A stretch of 64,000 bases of DNA from an uncultured Pelagibacteraceae bacterium (GCA_902572345.1 CACGEW010000004.1:46750-110749), one strand, 5' to 3'; positions 36,505 through 45,563 are shown, counted from the stretch's first letter. Notes: generated by a model from the sequence alone, not told the origin. A program made the numbers and translations.

Positions 36505-36999
36505 ATTTTAATTAATCAAAAATACTTAACTTACAATAACTATAAAGCAAAATGTGTTGTAGGTAAAAGGGGAATTGGAAACAAAAGAAAGGAAGGGGAT
36601 CTAATAACTCCAATGGGCAGATATAAAATCAAGTTTATTTTATATAGAAAAGATAGGATAAAAAAAATTCAATCAAAGATTAAAAAGATTTCAATAAGTA
36701 AAAATATGGGATGGTGTGATGATCCTAAATCTAAAAACTACAACAAACTAATAAAATTACCATCTGAGTACAATTATGAAAAACTTTATAAAAAAGAAAA
36801 CATCTATGATATTATTTTAGTATTAAATTATAACATGAAACCAGTAATTAAAAATAAAGGTAGTGCAATTTTTATACATGTTGCAAAAAGAAATTTTAAA
36901 AAAACTGAGGGATGTATTGCCCTTAGCAAGAGCTCATTACTTAAATTTTTGGGACTATTGAAAAAAAATACTGTAGTTAGGATCGTGAGCCAAAAATAG
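36499..36999 (+). CDS. L,D-transpeptidase (YkuD) domain protein, no signal peptide
   Basis: 166 residues from a GTG start at 36499. A YkuD/L,D-transpeptidase domain with active-site His127 (IFIHVAKRNF) and Cys139 (EGCIALS) in the H-x(11)-GC arrangement, preceded by DLITPMGRYKI. Enzymes of this fold form 3-3 peptidoglycan cross-links or attach proteins to the wall, and normally work in the periplasm. I see no signal peptide or membrane segment here, so the site of action is unclear. It overlaps the yggS-type gene by 23 nt at the 3' end and the winged-helix gene by 6 nt at the 5' end. Confidence 0.8.
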   Translation: MHILINQKYLTYNNYKAKCVVGKRGIGNKRKEGDLITPMGRYKIKFILYRKDRIKKIQSKIKKISISKNMGWCDDPKSKNYNKLIKLPSEYNYEKLYKKENIYDIILVLNYNMKPVIKNKGSAIFIHVAKRNFKKTEGCIALSKSSLLKFLGLLKKNTVVRIVSQK

Positions 37000-37627
37000 A
37001 ACTGCCTACTCGAACAAAAGTCGATCCATTTTTTATGGCTTCTAAATAATCAGCGGACATACCCATGCTTAAATTTTCAAGCGCTAAAGATCTATTTAAT
37101 GTATTCAGAGATTTAAAATACTTATTAACTTCTTGATCAACTGGAGGAATCACCATTAAGCCTATAATTTTTAAATTAATCTCATTTACACAATAACTAT
37201 AAAATGCATCTAACTCACCAGCAGGTATTCCTGATTTTTGAATTTCATTGCCAATATTCACTTGTATGAAATATTTAAGTCTCTTATTTAAGTTGTTTTG
37301 ATGTTTAGCTAGAGTATCTGCCAATTTTTGATTGTCTAAAGAATGAATATAATCAAATAATTTTATGGCGTCTTTAGCTTTATTAGATTGTAATTTACCA
37401 ATCATATGAAGTTTAATATTTTTATTTTCCTTTTTAATTTCAGACCATTTGGTAATTGCTTCCTGAACTTTGTTTTCTCCAAAATGTTCATGCCCATGAT
37501 CTATTAATGGTTGAATATGTTCTAATGAAAAAGTTTTACTTACGGCTATAATATTAATAGATTTTGATGGATTTAAAGATTTGATATTAAATTTTATTTT
37601 TTCAAATCTTTCTATTATTGTATTCAT
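36977..37627 (-). CDS. PLP homeostasis protein (YggS/PLPBP family)
   Basis: 216 residues, standard length. A TIM-barrel pyridoxal-phosphate-binding protein with the PLP-lysine in IIAVSKTFSLEHI (Lys31), the family motif HGHEHFGENKVQEA, and the C-terminal phosphate-binding region FVRVGSSIFG. It buffers free PLP and affects amino-acid and vitamin B6 balance. Its ATG directly abuts the ATG of the divergent ThiE-like gene (no bases between). The yggS-thiE pairing is common in alphaproteobacteria. Confidence 0.92.
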   Translation of the reverse strand: MNTIIERFEKIKFNIKSLNPSKSINIIAVSKTFSLEHIQPLIDHGHEHFGENKVQEAITKWSEIKKENKNIKLHMIGKLQSNKAKDAIKLFDYIHSLDNQKLADTLAKHQNNLNKRLKYFIQVNIGNEIQKSGIPAGELDAFYSYCVNEINLKIIGLMVIPPVDQEVNKYFKSLNTLNRSLALENLSMGMSADYLEAIKNGSTFVRVGSSIFGSRS

Positions 37628-38197
37628 ATGTACATCTTTAAATATAAATATTTTTTAATAATTGAAAGCATAAAAGATATTGACTTAATAAATATTAGAA
37701 AAAGGGACAAATTTATAATAATATATAGATGCACAAAACTTAAAGATAATATTTTTGATCTACAAATATTTCGAAGAAAATGCAAAGTCAAATTCATTAA
37801 ATTCTTTGTGGCTAATAATTACAATTTAGCCACTTTCCTTAAATCTGATGGGATATATCTATCATCGTATAATCATAGTTTCAAAGCCCTTAACTTTGTA
37901 AGATCAAACTATAGAATAATAGGTTCCGCTCACAATTATTCACAAATTTTTGAAAAACAGAAACAAGGATGTTCATATATATTGTACTCAAAACTTTTTA
38001 AAGTCGATTATGACCCTCTTAAAAAAAACTTAGGTGTTATAAAATTTAATAATTTTTTAAATCATTATAAGCATTTAATACCTCTTGGCGGTATTAATGA
38101 AGCTAACCTTAACAAAGTGAGAATAGTTAGGTCTAAAGGATTGGTTCTTATGTCCGAGATAAAAAAAAAGCCGGCTATTGCTAGCCGGCTCTTTTAA
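37628..38197 (+). CDS. divergent thiamine-phosphate-synthase-like (ThiE/TenI fold) protein
   Basis: 189 residues. Patterns of the ThiE/TenI superfamily are visible: LKSDGIYLSS (compare ADGVHLG), RIIGSAHNYSQI (IIGxSxH), GCSYILYSKLF (GADYIxxGPxF), LIPLGGINEANL (xxAIGGI) and KGLVLMSEI. The substrate-binding Gln/Lys/Asn residues of true thiamine phosphate synthase are not evident, so it may be a non-catalytic or altered-function relative. The last 11 codons (KKKPAIASRLF) are encoded by the shared terminator hairpin. The N-terminus abuts the yggS-type start. Confidence 0.6.
   Translation: MYIFKYKYFLIIESIKDIDLINIRKRDKFIIIYRCTKLKDNIFDLQIFRRKCKVKFIKFFVANNYNLATFLKSDGIYLSSYNHSFKALNFVRSNYRIIGSAHNYSQIFEKQKQGCSYILYSKLFKVDYDPLKKNLGVIKFNNFLNHYKHLIPLGGINEANLNKVRIVRSKGLVLMSEIKKKPAIASRLF
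38161..38196. terminator. bidirectional intrinsic terminator between the ThiE-like and porin genes
   Basis: Arms 38169-38177 (AGCCGGCTA) and 38182-38190 (TAGCCGGCT) form a perfect GC-rich 9-bp stem with a 4-nt loop. It is flanked on the left by eight A residues (a T8 run for the minus-strand porin transcript) and on the right by CTTTTA. The A side is the stronger terminator, so its main role is probably to end the porin mRNA. It lies inside the 3' end of the ThiE-like coding sequence, whose TAA is at 38195-38197. Confidence 0.9.
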
Positions 38198-38211
38198 TCT
38201 GTCTAAACTAA

Positions 38212-39228
38212 TTAAAACGCTACAGATACACCTAATGTTCTAGTGTCATCTTTAGTGTCAGCTGTCCAATTAGCTCCATCAGTTTGCGCATCTTGGAATC
38301 CGATAGTCATTCCACCGACTGTGTAACCAATGTTAATTGCAGTAGTATCTTGCTCTACTTGCACAGTTTTGTCGTTGTGCTTGTAAGACTCATACTTGTT
38401 GTAAGAGATAGATAATGCATCGTTAAGAGCATAAGCTATACCAATTACAGAGTCTCTGTAGAATGTATCTTCGCTGCTTGACGTTGTTGTACCTTCGTTG
38501 TGGTACTTCTCTTGAATACCAATTGAGATTGGTCCAGCTACGTAATTTAACGCAACTGTAGCATCGTGTAGGTCTTCAGTTAAAGCAACAGTTGCTGTCT
38601 CAATAGTTGAGTAACCAGCTTTTAAAGTTGCTCCATCTAAGTAGCCACCTAATATTGGTAAATCAGCTAAGTTTGAAGCAATTGAAATTGACTCACCTGA
38701 ACCTACAGAATGACTAGCATCTGAAGAGTTCGAGTTGTCAGCACTTTTAGTTGCATCAGCTTTTGGATAGTACTTAGCATTTACAGCACCAAGAATTGGT
38801 AAATCAAATTTAATACCAATACCCATATTACCAGCTAAGTCACCGATGTCGTTCGATGTACCTGAACCTGATCCGTTAGCTTCTTCATATGCTGAAGGTG
38901 TAACGTCATCAATCGCATCTACTGGGTCAGAGTCAGATCCAACATAAATTGTTGCTAAACCTGCAATGTTTCCAAATGAGATTTGAGAATTTCCGTAACC
39001 TAAGTTATCAGAAGTATCTTGCATTACTGAAACAGTTATACCGTTGTCCAATTCAGTTGAACCAGCGAACTTAAGTTCTCTGTCCATACCAATTGGGTTA
39101 CCTGTAGTAGTTTCCGCTTCAGTGTGGTAAGTTGCTTCCATGTTACCTGTTACAGTTAACTCACCAGCGTTAGCTGTTGAAACTGCAAACAAGAATGATA
39201 AAGCAACTAATATTTTAGTTAGTTTCAT
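38212..39228 (-). CDS. outer-membrane porin
   Basis: 338 residues. A Sec signal peptide (MKLTKILVALSFLFAVSTANA, 21 residues) precedes alternating beta-strand sequence that ends in the C-terminal aromatic signature LGVSVAF required for Bam-dependent barrel insertion. Composition differs sharply from its neighbours: rich in Ala, Gly, Thr, Ser and Asp, acidic, low in Lys, with codons visibly less AT-biased. This fits a very highly expressed surface protein. An AAGGA ribosome site, a long 5' region with an operator-like palindrome and a strong terminator all mark it as an individually regulated gene. Substrate unknown; general diffusion is likely. Confidence 0.88.
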   Translation of the reverse strand: MKLTKILVALSFLFAVSTANAGELTVTGNMEATYHTEAETTTGNPIGMDRELKFAGSTELDNGITVSVMQDTSDNLGYGNSQISFGNIAGLATIYVGSDSDPVDAIDDVTPSAYEEANGSGSGTSNDIGDLAGNMGIGIKFDLPILGAVNAKYYPKADATKSADNSNSSDASHSVGSGESISIASNLADLPILGGYLDGATLKAGYSTIETATVALTEDLHDATVALNYVAGPISIGIQEKYHNEGTTTSSSEDTFYRDSVIGIAYALNDALSISYNKYESYKHNDKTVQVEQDTTAINIGYTVGGMTIGFQDAQTDGANWTADTKDDTRTLGVSVAF

Positions 39229-39327
39229 TATTTTATCCTTTTTGTTATAATTATAATTAAAACAGGTTATATTTAATTCAATAATGGCAAAAAAACCCTT
39301 TTAAATATTGAAAAACCCTGTTTTTCA

Positions 39328-39357
39328 TTTATATGTTGTATAAATACAACATATAAA
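39328..39357. promoter_or_regulatory. operator-like perfect inverted repeat between porin and DUF3576 genes
   Basis: Two perfect 14-bp arms, TTTATATGTTGTAT (39328-39341) and ATACAACATATAAA (39344-39357), surround a 2-bp centre. It lies in the longest gap of the window (39229-39399, 171 bp) between the divergent porin and DUF3576-leuS-lptE-holA genes. No T run follows on either strand, so it is not a terminator; a dimeric regulator site is the simplest reading. A TAGAAT -10-like element follows at about 39365 for the rightward genes. The rest of the gap is AT-rich with porin promoter-like TATAAT sequence near 39246. Confidence 0.6.
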
Positions 39358-39399
39358 ACTTGTGTAGAATATAGGTAATTTAAGCTATAAACCTCTAAA

Positions 39400-39972
39400 A
39401 TGTCCAGAACATTCAAAAATTTTCTATTTTTTTCATCATTTTTAAAATTTATCACATTTTTAATAATGGTCACGTTCCTTTTTTCATTAACAGGCTGTTC
39501 AATACCCAATTTTGCAAAACCATCTAAGGTGACTAAAAATATGCCCGTCAATGCAAAAGAAAGAGCGAGAAAAAATGTGGATGAAGGAAGGGGTATAAGT
39601 TTAAAAGGAGCTATTGGTGGAAGAAGATCTACTACATATCAATTCAGTACTTCAAACCCTTTATGGAGAGCCACTTTGGAATTAATTGATTTTATCCCAC
39701 TTTCTACCGTGGACTACTCTGGAGGAATAATAATAACAGATTGGTATAGTGACTCACAATCTTCCAGTGATTCTATAAAAATCACAATAAGATTTCTTTC
39801 AAATGAGATACAATCAAATAGTGTTAAAATTATAGTGCATAACAAAAAATGTAAAACTAATGAAATTTGTAATATTTCTGAAGTAGACTCAAAAATTAAA
39901 CTCGAACTCCAAAAATCAATCTTAGTTAATGCTGCTAAACTTGAAAAAGAGTTTAAAAAATCAAAAAAATAG
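39400..39972 (+). CDS. DUF3576 family lipoprotein
   Basis: 190 residues. A long hydrophobic signal with lipobox LTGC (Cys33) is followed by a soluble domain including ISLKGAIGGRR, NPLWRATLELIDFIPLSTVDYSGG and IITDWY, which match DUF3576, an alphaproteobacterial family found next to leuS. Starting at Met23 (39466) would give a more typical lipoprotein signal. Location before leuS-lptE-holA suggests a link to outer-membrane assembly, but no function is established as far as I know. Confidence 0.82.
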   Translation: MSRTFKNFLFFSSFLKFITFLIMVTFLFSLTGCSIPNFAKPSKVTKNMPVNAKERARKNVDEGRGISLKGAIGGRRSTTYQFSTSNPLWRATLELIDFIPLSTVDYSGGIIITDWYSDSQSSSDSIKITIRFLSNEIQSNSVKIIVHNKKCKTNEICNISEVDSKIKLELQKSILVNAAKLEKEFKKSKK

Positions 39973-39981
39973 TCTTTATAG

Positions 39982-42498
39982 ATGGAGAGATATAACTTTT
40001 TAAAAGTTGAAAAAAAATGGCAAAATAATTCTTTGTCTACCTCTGTCCGAAGTCCAAAGGCTAAAAATAAATATTATTGTTTGGAAATGTTCCCGTATCC
40101 ATCTGGAAAAATACATATGGGGCATGTTCGAAATTATACAATTGGAGATGTTATAGCGCGTTATAAATTTCTTAATAATTTTAATGTTTTGCATCCAATG
40201 GGTTGGGATTCTTTTGGATTGCCGGCTGAAAATGCATCTAAAGAGAATAACCTTCATCCTAAAGAGTGGACAAATAAAAACATTAAAATGATGAAAGATC
40301 AGCTTAAATTACTTGGATTGTCTATAGATTGGAATTTGGAAATATCAACTTGTGACAAAGACTATTATAAGCACCAACAAGAGCTTTTTATCGATTTTTT
40401 TAATAATGGATTAATTTCAAGAAAAGAAACTTATGTAAATTGGGACCCTGTAGAAAAAACTGTTTTAGCAAACGAACAAGTTGTGGATGGCAAAGGGTGG
40501 AGATCAGGCGCGTTAGTAGAAAGAAAGAGACTATCTCAATGGTTCTTTAACATTACAAAATTCTCAGAAGAATTATTAAAAGAACTGGAGACTTTGCATG
40601 GGTGGCCCGATCGAGTTAAGTTAATGCAAAAAAATTGGATTGGAAAATCTTATGGTTGCGAAGTAAAATTTAAAATAAATAATTTAAAAGATTTTATTAA
40701 AGTTTTTACAACAAGACCTGACACAATTTTTGGTGCAAGCTTCATTGCATTATCTCCAGATCATGAATTAAGTAATAAATTTGCTGATAATAATGACTTC
40801 ATTAAATTTAAAAAACTTTGTGATAAAACTGGGACTACTGAGGAAGCTTTAGCTAATGCGGAAAAGTTTGGATTTGACACTAATCTAAAAGTTGAACATC
40901 CGTTCATCAAAGACAAATTATTACCAGTTTATTTCTCTAATTTTGTACTTATGGATTATGGAACTGGAGCAATTTTTGGTTGTCCAGGTCATGATCAAAG
41001 GGATTTTGATTTTGCTAAAAAATATGGTTTAGATATTTTAAAAGTTGTTTCAGATGGTAATGATGGTTCACTTAAAGAAGCATATACAGGATCTGGAAAA
41101 ATTATCAATTCGGCATTTTTAAATGATTTAAACATAGATGAAGCAAAAAAAAAAATTATAGAAGAAATTGAAAAAAAGCAAATAGGTCAAAAAAAAATAT
41201 TATTTAGATTAAAAGATTGGGGAATTTCTAGACAGCGATATTGGGGCTGTCCTATACCAATGATTTATTTAGAGGATGGAACTGTTGTTCCTGTTGAGAA
41301 AAGTGAATTGCCTATCCTGCTCCCTGAAAAAATAGATTTAAAATCAAGTGGTAATCCACTGAATAATCATCCCACATGGAAGAACACTAAACAACTTTCC
41401 ACAGGTAAAAAAGCCACTAGGGAAACTGATACCTTAGATACATTTGTAGATTCTTCCTGGTACTTTCTTAGATTCTGCTCTCCTAATCATAAGGACTCTC
41501 CTTTCGATGTAGAAAAAGTGAACTATTGGATGCCAGTTGATCAATATATTGGTGGAATTGAACACGCAATCTTACATTTACTTTACTCTCGATTTTTTAC
41601 AAAAGGAATTAACAAATGTAATACTAAAATTAAAGTTCAAGAACCTTTTAAAAACCTATTTACCCAGGGAATGGTTTGTCACGAATCTTATAAAGATAAA
41701 AATGGTAATTGGCTTTACCCAGAAGAAGTTGAAAAAACTCCTTCAGGAAAAACTTTTAAAATTAAAGATAAAACCGAAGTAGTTGTTGGTCCGCCTGAGT
41801 CAATGTCTAAATCTAAAAAAAATACTATCGACCCTGAAACGATGATTAAAAGATATGGTGCTGACTCAGTGAGATGGTTTATACTTTCTGATAGTCCTCC
41901 AGAAAAAGACATACAATGGTCAGATGTGGGCGTCTCCTCAGCAAATAAATTTTTGCAAAAAATATGGAATCTAAATTATCTAATTAAAAATAGAAAAAAT
42001 AATAAGTCAGAAAAAAAAATTGAAGAAAATTTTATTAAGAAAATAAACAATTTTATGAAAAAAATTGATCACTCAATTAATTCTTTTAAATTTAATGTCG
42101 CTATAGCCAATTTCTATGAAGTTTATAATTTTATCAAAAATAATCTTGATGAAAAAATTGATAATAGAATTTTTGTGAGTAATATAATTAATATTATGAA
42201 ACTATTAATTCCCCTTACTCCTCATTTAGCTTATGAATGTCTCGAAATTTTAAATGCCAAAAATATCAACAAATGGCCTGAAATTGCAGCTAACAATGTC
42301 GAAGAAGTTAAATTAGCAGTTCAAATTAATGGTAAAACAAGAGGAGTCATCGAAACACTTAAGGATGAACACAAGGATAAAATTTATGAAAAAATTTTAA
42401 AAGATCAAAAATTAAAAAAATATTTGTTGGATAATAAAATTATCAAAACAATATTTGTGAAAAATAAGATTATAAATTACATTATAAAAGATGAATAA
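39982..42498 (+). CDS. leuS: leucyl-tRNA synthetase
   Basis: 838 residues. A class Ia synthetase with HIGH motif [14 protein letters not shown] near 38-51, an editing (CP1) domain that contains the conserved [12 protein letters not shown] segment, and KMSKS-type loop [13 protein letters not shown] near 610. It charges tRNA-Leu and hydrolyses mischarged products. It begins 9 nt after the DUF3576 stop and overlaps lptE by 8 nt, the conserved DUF3576-leuS-lptE-holA arrangement. Confidence 0.97.
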   Translation: MERYNFLKVEKKWQNNSLSTSVRSPKAKNKYYCLEMFPYPSGKIHMGHVRNYTIGDVIARYKFLNNFNVLHPMGWDSFGLPAENASKENNLHPKEWTNKNIKMMKDQLKLLGLSIDWNLEISTCDKDYYKHQQELFIDFFNNGLISRKETYVNWDPVEKTVLANEQVVDGKGWRSGALVERKRLSQWFFNITKFSEELLKELETLHGWPDRVKLMQKNWIGKSYGCEVKFKINNLKDFIKVFTTRPDTIFGASFIALSPDHELSNKFADNNDFIKFKKLCDKTGTTEEALANAEKFGFDTNLKVEHPFIKDKLLPVYFSNFVLMDYGTGAIFGCPGHDQRDFDFAKKYGLDILKVVSDGNDGSLKEAYTGSGKIINSAFLNDLNIDEAKKKIIEEIEKKQIGQKKILFRLKDWGISRQRYWGCPIPMIYLEDGTVVPVEKSELPILLPEKIDLKSSGNPLNNHPTWKNTKQLSTGKKATRETDTLDTFVDSSWYFLRFCSPNHKDSPFDVEKVNYWMPVDQYIGGIEHAILHLLYSRFFTKGINKCNTKIKVQEPFKNLFTQGMVCHESYKDKNGNWLYPEEVEKTPSGKTFKIKDKTEVVVGPPESMSKSKKNTIDPETMIKRYGADSVRWFILSDSPPEKDIQWSDVGVSSANKFLQKIWNLNYLIKNRKNNKSEKKIEENFIKKINNFMKKIDHSINSFKFNVAIANFYEVYNFIKNNLDEKIDNRIFVSNIINIMKLLIPLTPHLAYECLEILNAKNINKWPEIAANNVEEVKLAVQINGKTRGVIETLKDEHKDKIYEKILKDQKLKKYLLDNKIIKTIFVKNKIINYIIKDE

Positions 42499-42958
42499 AT
42501 GCCTACTTTTAATAACTTTTTTAATATTTTTAAGTAATTGTGGATATAAAATAGTTAATCAAAACGAAACGTTAAATTTCAATGTAGTTCAAGTTGATAC
42601 TACTGGTGACAACAGAGTTAACTTTTATCTTAAAAATAAATTAAATTCCAAATTTGATCAGGACTCCTCAATACCGATTAAAATCGAAATAGAGTCAAAA
42701 AAAACTAAAAATATAAAAGAAAAAAATATAAAAAATGAAATAACTAAATATAATGTTTCTATAGAAGTAAATGTTAAATTAACACTTACAGAAAATAACA
42801 AAGAAAAAAGATTTACTATTATTAAAACTAGCGATTACGATGTAGGAAGCATTTATTCTAAAACTTTAAATAATGAAAAAAAGATAACGAAATTACTAAC
42901 CGAAGCAGCTGGAAAAGAACTTATAGAAAAATTGAAAACAAATATCAATGATAATTAA
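42491..42958 (+). CDS. lptE: LPS-assembly lipoprotein LptE-like
   Basis: 155 residues. A short lipoprotein signal with lipobox LSNC (Cys17), followed by GYKIVNQ and a compact alpha/beta domain. Sequence similarity in LptE is low, so the call rests mainly on the lipobox-C-G-Y-(K/R) start typical of LptE (CGYxP/CGYK), on size, and on the conserved location between leuS and holA. LptE plugs and assembles the LptD barrel that delivers LPS to the outer leaflet. It overlaps leuS by 8 nt and holA by 11 nt. Confidence 0.82.
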   Translation: MNKCLLLITFLIFLSNCGYKIVNQNETLNFNVVQVDTTGDNRVNFYLKNKLNSKFDQDSSIPIKIEIESKKTKNIKEKNIKNEITKYNVSIEVNVKLTLTENNKEKRFTIIKTSDYDVGSIYSKTLNNEKKITKLLTEAAGKELIEKLKTNINDN

Positions 42959-43940
42959 AAGTTATATCTTAGAAAATGATCCAAAAAAATTATTACAGTA
43001 CCATTCGATACTCTTTTATGGAGTTAATTTAGGTTTAAAAAAAGAGTTTAAAAAATCAATAAGAGAATTAAATAAAAAAAATTTAATTTTAAATTTTCAT
43101 CAGGAAGATCTTTTAAAAGATCAAAATTTATTGGTAAACGAAGTAAGTAATGTCTCTCTTTTCGAGGATGAAAAATTAATTTTTATAGAAAATGCGAATG
43201 ATAAAATATTTTCAAATATAGAAGCAGTAATGGGAAATGTCAAAGGTGCTAAAATTATAGTTTTTTCTGAAGGTTTAGATAAAAAATCAAAACTTAGAAA
43301 TTACTTTGAAAAATCAAAAGAAAACATAGTAGTGCCTTGCTACGAAGATAATGAAATTAGTTTTAAAAATATAATTTTAAAAAAACTTAAAGATTTTAAA
43401 GGTTTAACACCACAAAATCTTAACATAATTCTCGAGAATACTGATCTTGATCGAATAAAACTTGAAAATGAAATCGCTAAAATAATTACATTTTTTAATG
43501 ATAAAACTTTGGTGTACGAAAAACTTGAAAAGTTATTAAATGCAAACACTAATGATGATTTCAGCATATTAAAGGATGCAGCAATTTCAGGAAATAAAAT
43601 AAGAATGAATAAATTACTTAGTAATACTCAATTAGAAATAGAGAAAAATAATTTATATATTAACATTATTAATCAAAGAATGAATAAAATGTATGAAATA
43701 CATAAGCAATGTGAAAACTCAAACTATGAAGAGGTCATAACTAAAATAAAACCTCCCATTTTTTGGAAAGACAAACCTATTTTCTTAAATCAATTAAAAA
43801 AATGGAACGTCAATAAGATTGAAGAAATTTTAAGAAACACATTTAGTGCCGAGAAAAAGATTAAATCAAGTATTTCTATTAATAAAAATATATTAATAAA
43901 AAAATTATTGATAGATATTTGTATGTTGGCTAATTCTTAG
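42948..43940 (+). CDS. holA: DNA polymerase III delta subunit
   Basis: 330 residues, typical of HolA, the clamp-loader subunit that opens the beta sliding clamp. Family features: an N-terminal AAA-like fold beginning with strand ILFYGVNLGLKKE (usual YLFYGxDxxL), the segment LFEDEKLIFIENA (LFGxRRLVxI), and C-terminal LLNANTNDDFSILKDAAISGN (the DxLxGD-like region). It is weakly conserved, as usual, but synteny after lptE supports it. It overlaps the converging parB gene by 11 nt. Confidence 0.9.
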   Translation: MIIKSYILENDPKKLLQYHSILFYGVNLGLKKEFKKSIRELNKKNLILNFHQEDLLKDQNLLVNEVSNVSLFEDEKLIFIENANDKIFSNIEAVMGNVKGAKIIVFSEGLDKKSKLRNYFEKSKENIVVPCYEDNEISFKNIILKKLKDFKGLTPQNLNIILENTDLDRIKLENEIAKIITFFNDKTLVYEKLEKLLNANTNDDFSILKDAAISGNKIRMNKLLSNTQLEIEKNNLYINIINQRMNKMYEIHKQCENSNYEEVITKIKPPIFWKDKPIFLNQLKKWNVNKIEEILRNTFSAEKKIKSSISINKNILIKKLLIDICMLANS

Positions 43941-44781
43941 TTAGCAAATCAGAAACAAACTCAAATTGTTCTAAGTCTTTATATTGAATAACAATTTTAC
44001 CTGAATTATTTTTTTTGTTTAAGATATTAATCTTGAGACCGAGAACTTTCTCTATACGTTCTTGCGCTTTAATAATATTTGCATCAACTTGCTTTACTTT
44101 AAAATTTCCTTTTTTATTTCTAATGAGATATTCGACTTTTCTTGCACTGTAATTTTTAGCAACTATTTCTTCTGCAATGGCAGATGCATTAGATATGCCA
44201 ATTAAAGGTCTAGCTTGACCGGAAGATAGCGTGCCCTCCTCCAACATTGATATTATATCAGATGGTAATGTTAAAAGTCTTAAAGTATTACTCACATGGC
44301 TTCGGCTTTTTGACATTAGTTTTGAAATACTTTCGTGATCGTATTTAAATTCATCACTTAATCTTTTATAACCACGTGCTTCCTCTATTGGGTTAAGATC
44401 ATCTCTTTGTATATTTTCTACTATAGCAACTTCCAAAGACTCGACATCACTTAAGTCTAAAATCGTAACGGGAATTTCGTGTAGGCCTGCTCTTTGAGCA
44501 GCTAACCATCTTCTTTCTCCAGCCACTATTTCGTATTTCCCATTTTCAGATTTGTTGGGACGAACAGCAATGGGCTGAATTATTCCATTTTTTTTTATAG
44601 AATTGGCCAATTCTTCAAGTTTTTCCTCCCTAAAATTTTGTCTTGGTTGATACGGATTTCGACTTAAATCACTTATTGAAACAGTATTGGATTGCTTAAT
44701 TTCTTGTGGTTTATCCTTTGGTTTTTCATCGCCGAATAAGGCAGATAAACCTCGACCCAATCCTTTTTTTTTTCCACTCAT
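43930..44781 (-). CDS. parB: chromosome-partitioning protein ParB
   Basis: 283 residues. The N-terminal segment KKGLGRGLSALFGDEK is the ParA-stimulating motif region. The CTPase/ParB domain carries NPYQPRQNFREEKLEELANSI, ENGKYEIVAGERRWLAA and NIQRDDLNPIEEA, followed by a helix-turn-helix (ISKLMSKSRSHVSNTLRLL) that reads parS and a C-terminal dimerisation domain. It loads on parS and organises origin segregation. Its cognate sites appear to lie in rsmG, about 1 kb away. It overlaps parA by 4 nt. Confidence 0.96.
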   Translation of the reverse strand: MSGKKKGLGRGLSALFGDEKPKDKPQEIKQSNTVSISDLSRNPYQPRQNFREEKLEELANSIKKNGIIQPIAVRPNKSENGKYEIVAGERRWLAAQRAGLHEIPVTILDLSDVESLEVAIVENIQRDDLNPIEEARGYKRLSDEFKYDHESISKLMSKSRSHVSNTLRLLTLPSDIISMLEEGTLSSGQARPLIGISNASAIAEEIVAKNYSARKVEYLIRNKKGNFKVKQVDANIIKAQERIEKVLGLKINILNKKNNSGKIVIQYKDLEQFEFVSDLLTKN

Positions 44782-45563
44782 GCAGCACTCACTATTTTGT
44801 TTTTAAATTCTTCCGCTAATTTAAAATATGATTTGCTTCCAACACAGCTTTTATCATAAATTACACAAGGTAGACCATGTGATGGAGCCTCTGACAATCT
44901 TACATTTCTTTGAATAACAGTTTTGTAAACTTTGTCTTTGAAATAATTTCTTGCCTCCTTATCTACCTCCGAAGAAAGTTTATTTCTTTTATCAAACATT
45001 GTTAAGAGTATTCCTCTAATAGAAAGCGTGGGGTTAAGATTTTCTTTTATTCTATCGATTGTTTTAACTAGTTGGGTAATTCCCTCTAAAGCAAAAAATT
45101 CTGTTTGCAAAGGGACTAATAATTCATCGGATGCAACTAAAGACATAATTGTAAGTAGGCTCAAGGAGGGCGGACAATCTATGAATATATTGTCATACTT
45201 TTTAAGTAATCCTAATTTTTCTGAAGTTAAAATTTCTTTTAAAACAAATGCTCTTTTTGAGTCATTTGCTGTTTCAACTTCTAAGCCGGATAGATTTACA
45301 TGTGATCCTATGATATCTAAATTTTTTATATTAGTTTTTTGTATCGCTTGATTAAGACTAATTTTTTTGATTAATAAATTATAGATATTTTTATCTTCGT
45401 CGCTGTTGCTTTTGCCAAACCCTGTTGTGGCGTTACCTTGTGGATCTAAATCAATAACAAGATTTGTATGACCCAGAATGGACAGTGAGGCAGCCAAATT
45501 TATTACAGTTGTTGTTTTCCCTACTCCACCCTTTTGATTGATCACCGAAATTGTTGTCGTCAT
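44778..45563 (-). CDS. parA: chromosome-partitioning ATPase ParA
   Basis: 261 residues, a short chromosomal-type ParA without an N-terminal DNA-binding extension. Deviant Walker A KGGVGKTT at 11-18 with the signature lysine, Walker A' in LDPQGNATTGFG and Walker B IFIDCPPSLSLLT. It moves ParB-parS complexes by ATP-dependent DNA binding. It overlaps rsmG by 4 nt and parB by 4 nt, the classical mnmG-rsmG-parA-parB operon. Confidence 0.97.
   Translation of the reverse strand: MTTTISVINQKGGVGKTTTVINLAASLSILGHTNLVIDLDPQGNATTGFGKSNSDEDKNIYNLLIKKISLNQAIQKTNIKNLDIIGSHVNLSGLEVETANDSKRAFVLKEILTSEKLGLLKKYDNIFIDCPPSLSLLTIMSLVASDELLVPLQTEFFALEGITQLVKTIDRIKENLNPTLSIRGILLTMFDKRNKLSSEVDKEARNYFKDKVYKTVIQRNVRLSEAPSHGLPCVIYDKSCVGSKSYFKLAEEFKNKIVSAA

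Noticed and set aside
39273..39551. 92-residue minus-strand frame across the porin/DUF3576 gap
   Set aside because: It runs through the operator-like palindrome and the start of the DUF3576 gene, and its translation looks like random low-complexity sequence.
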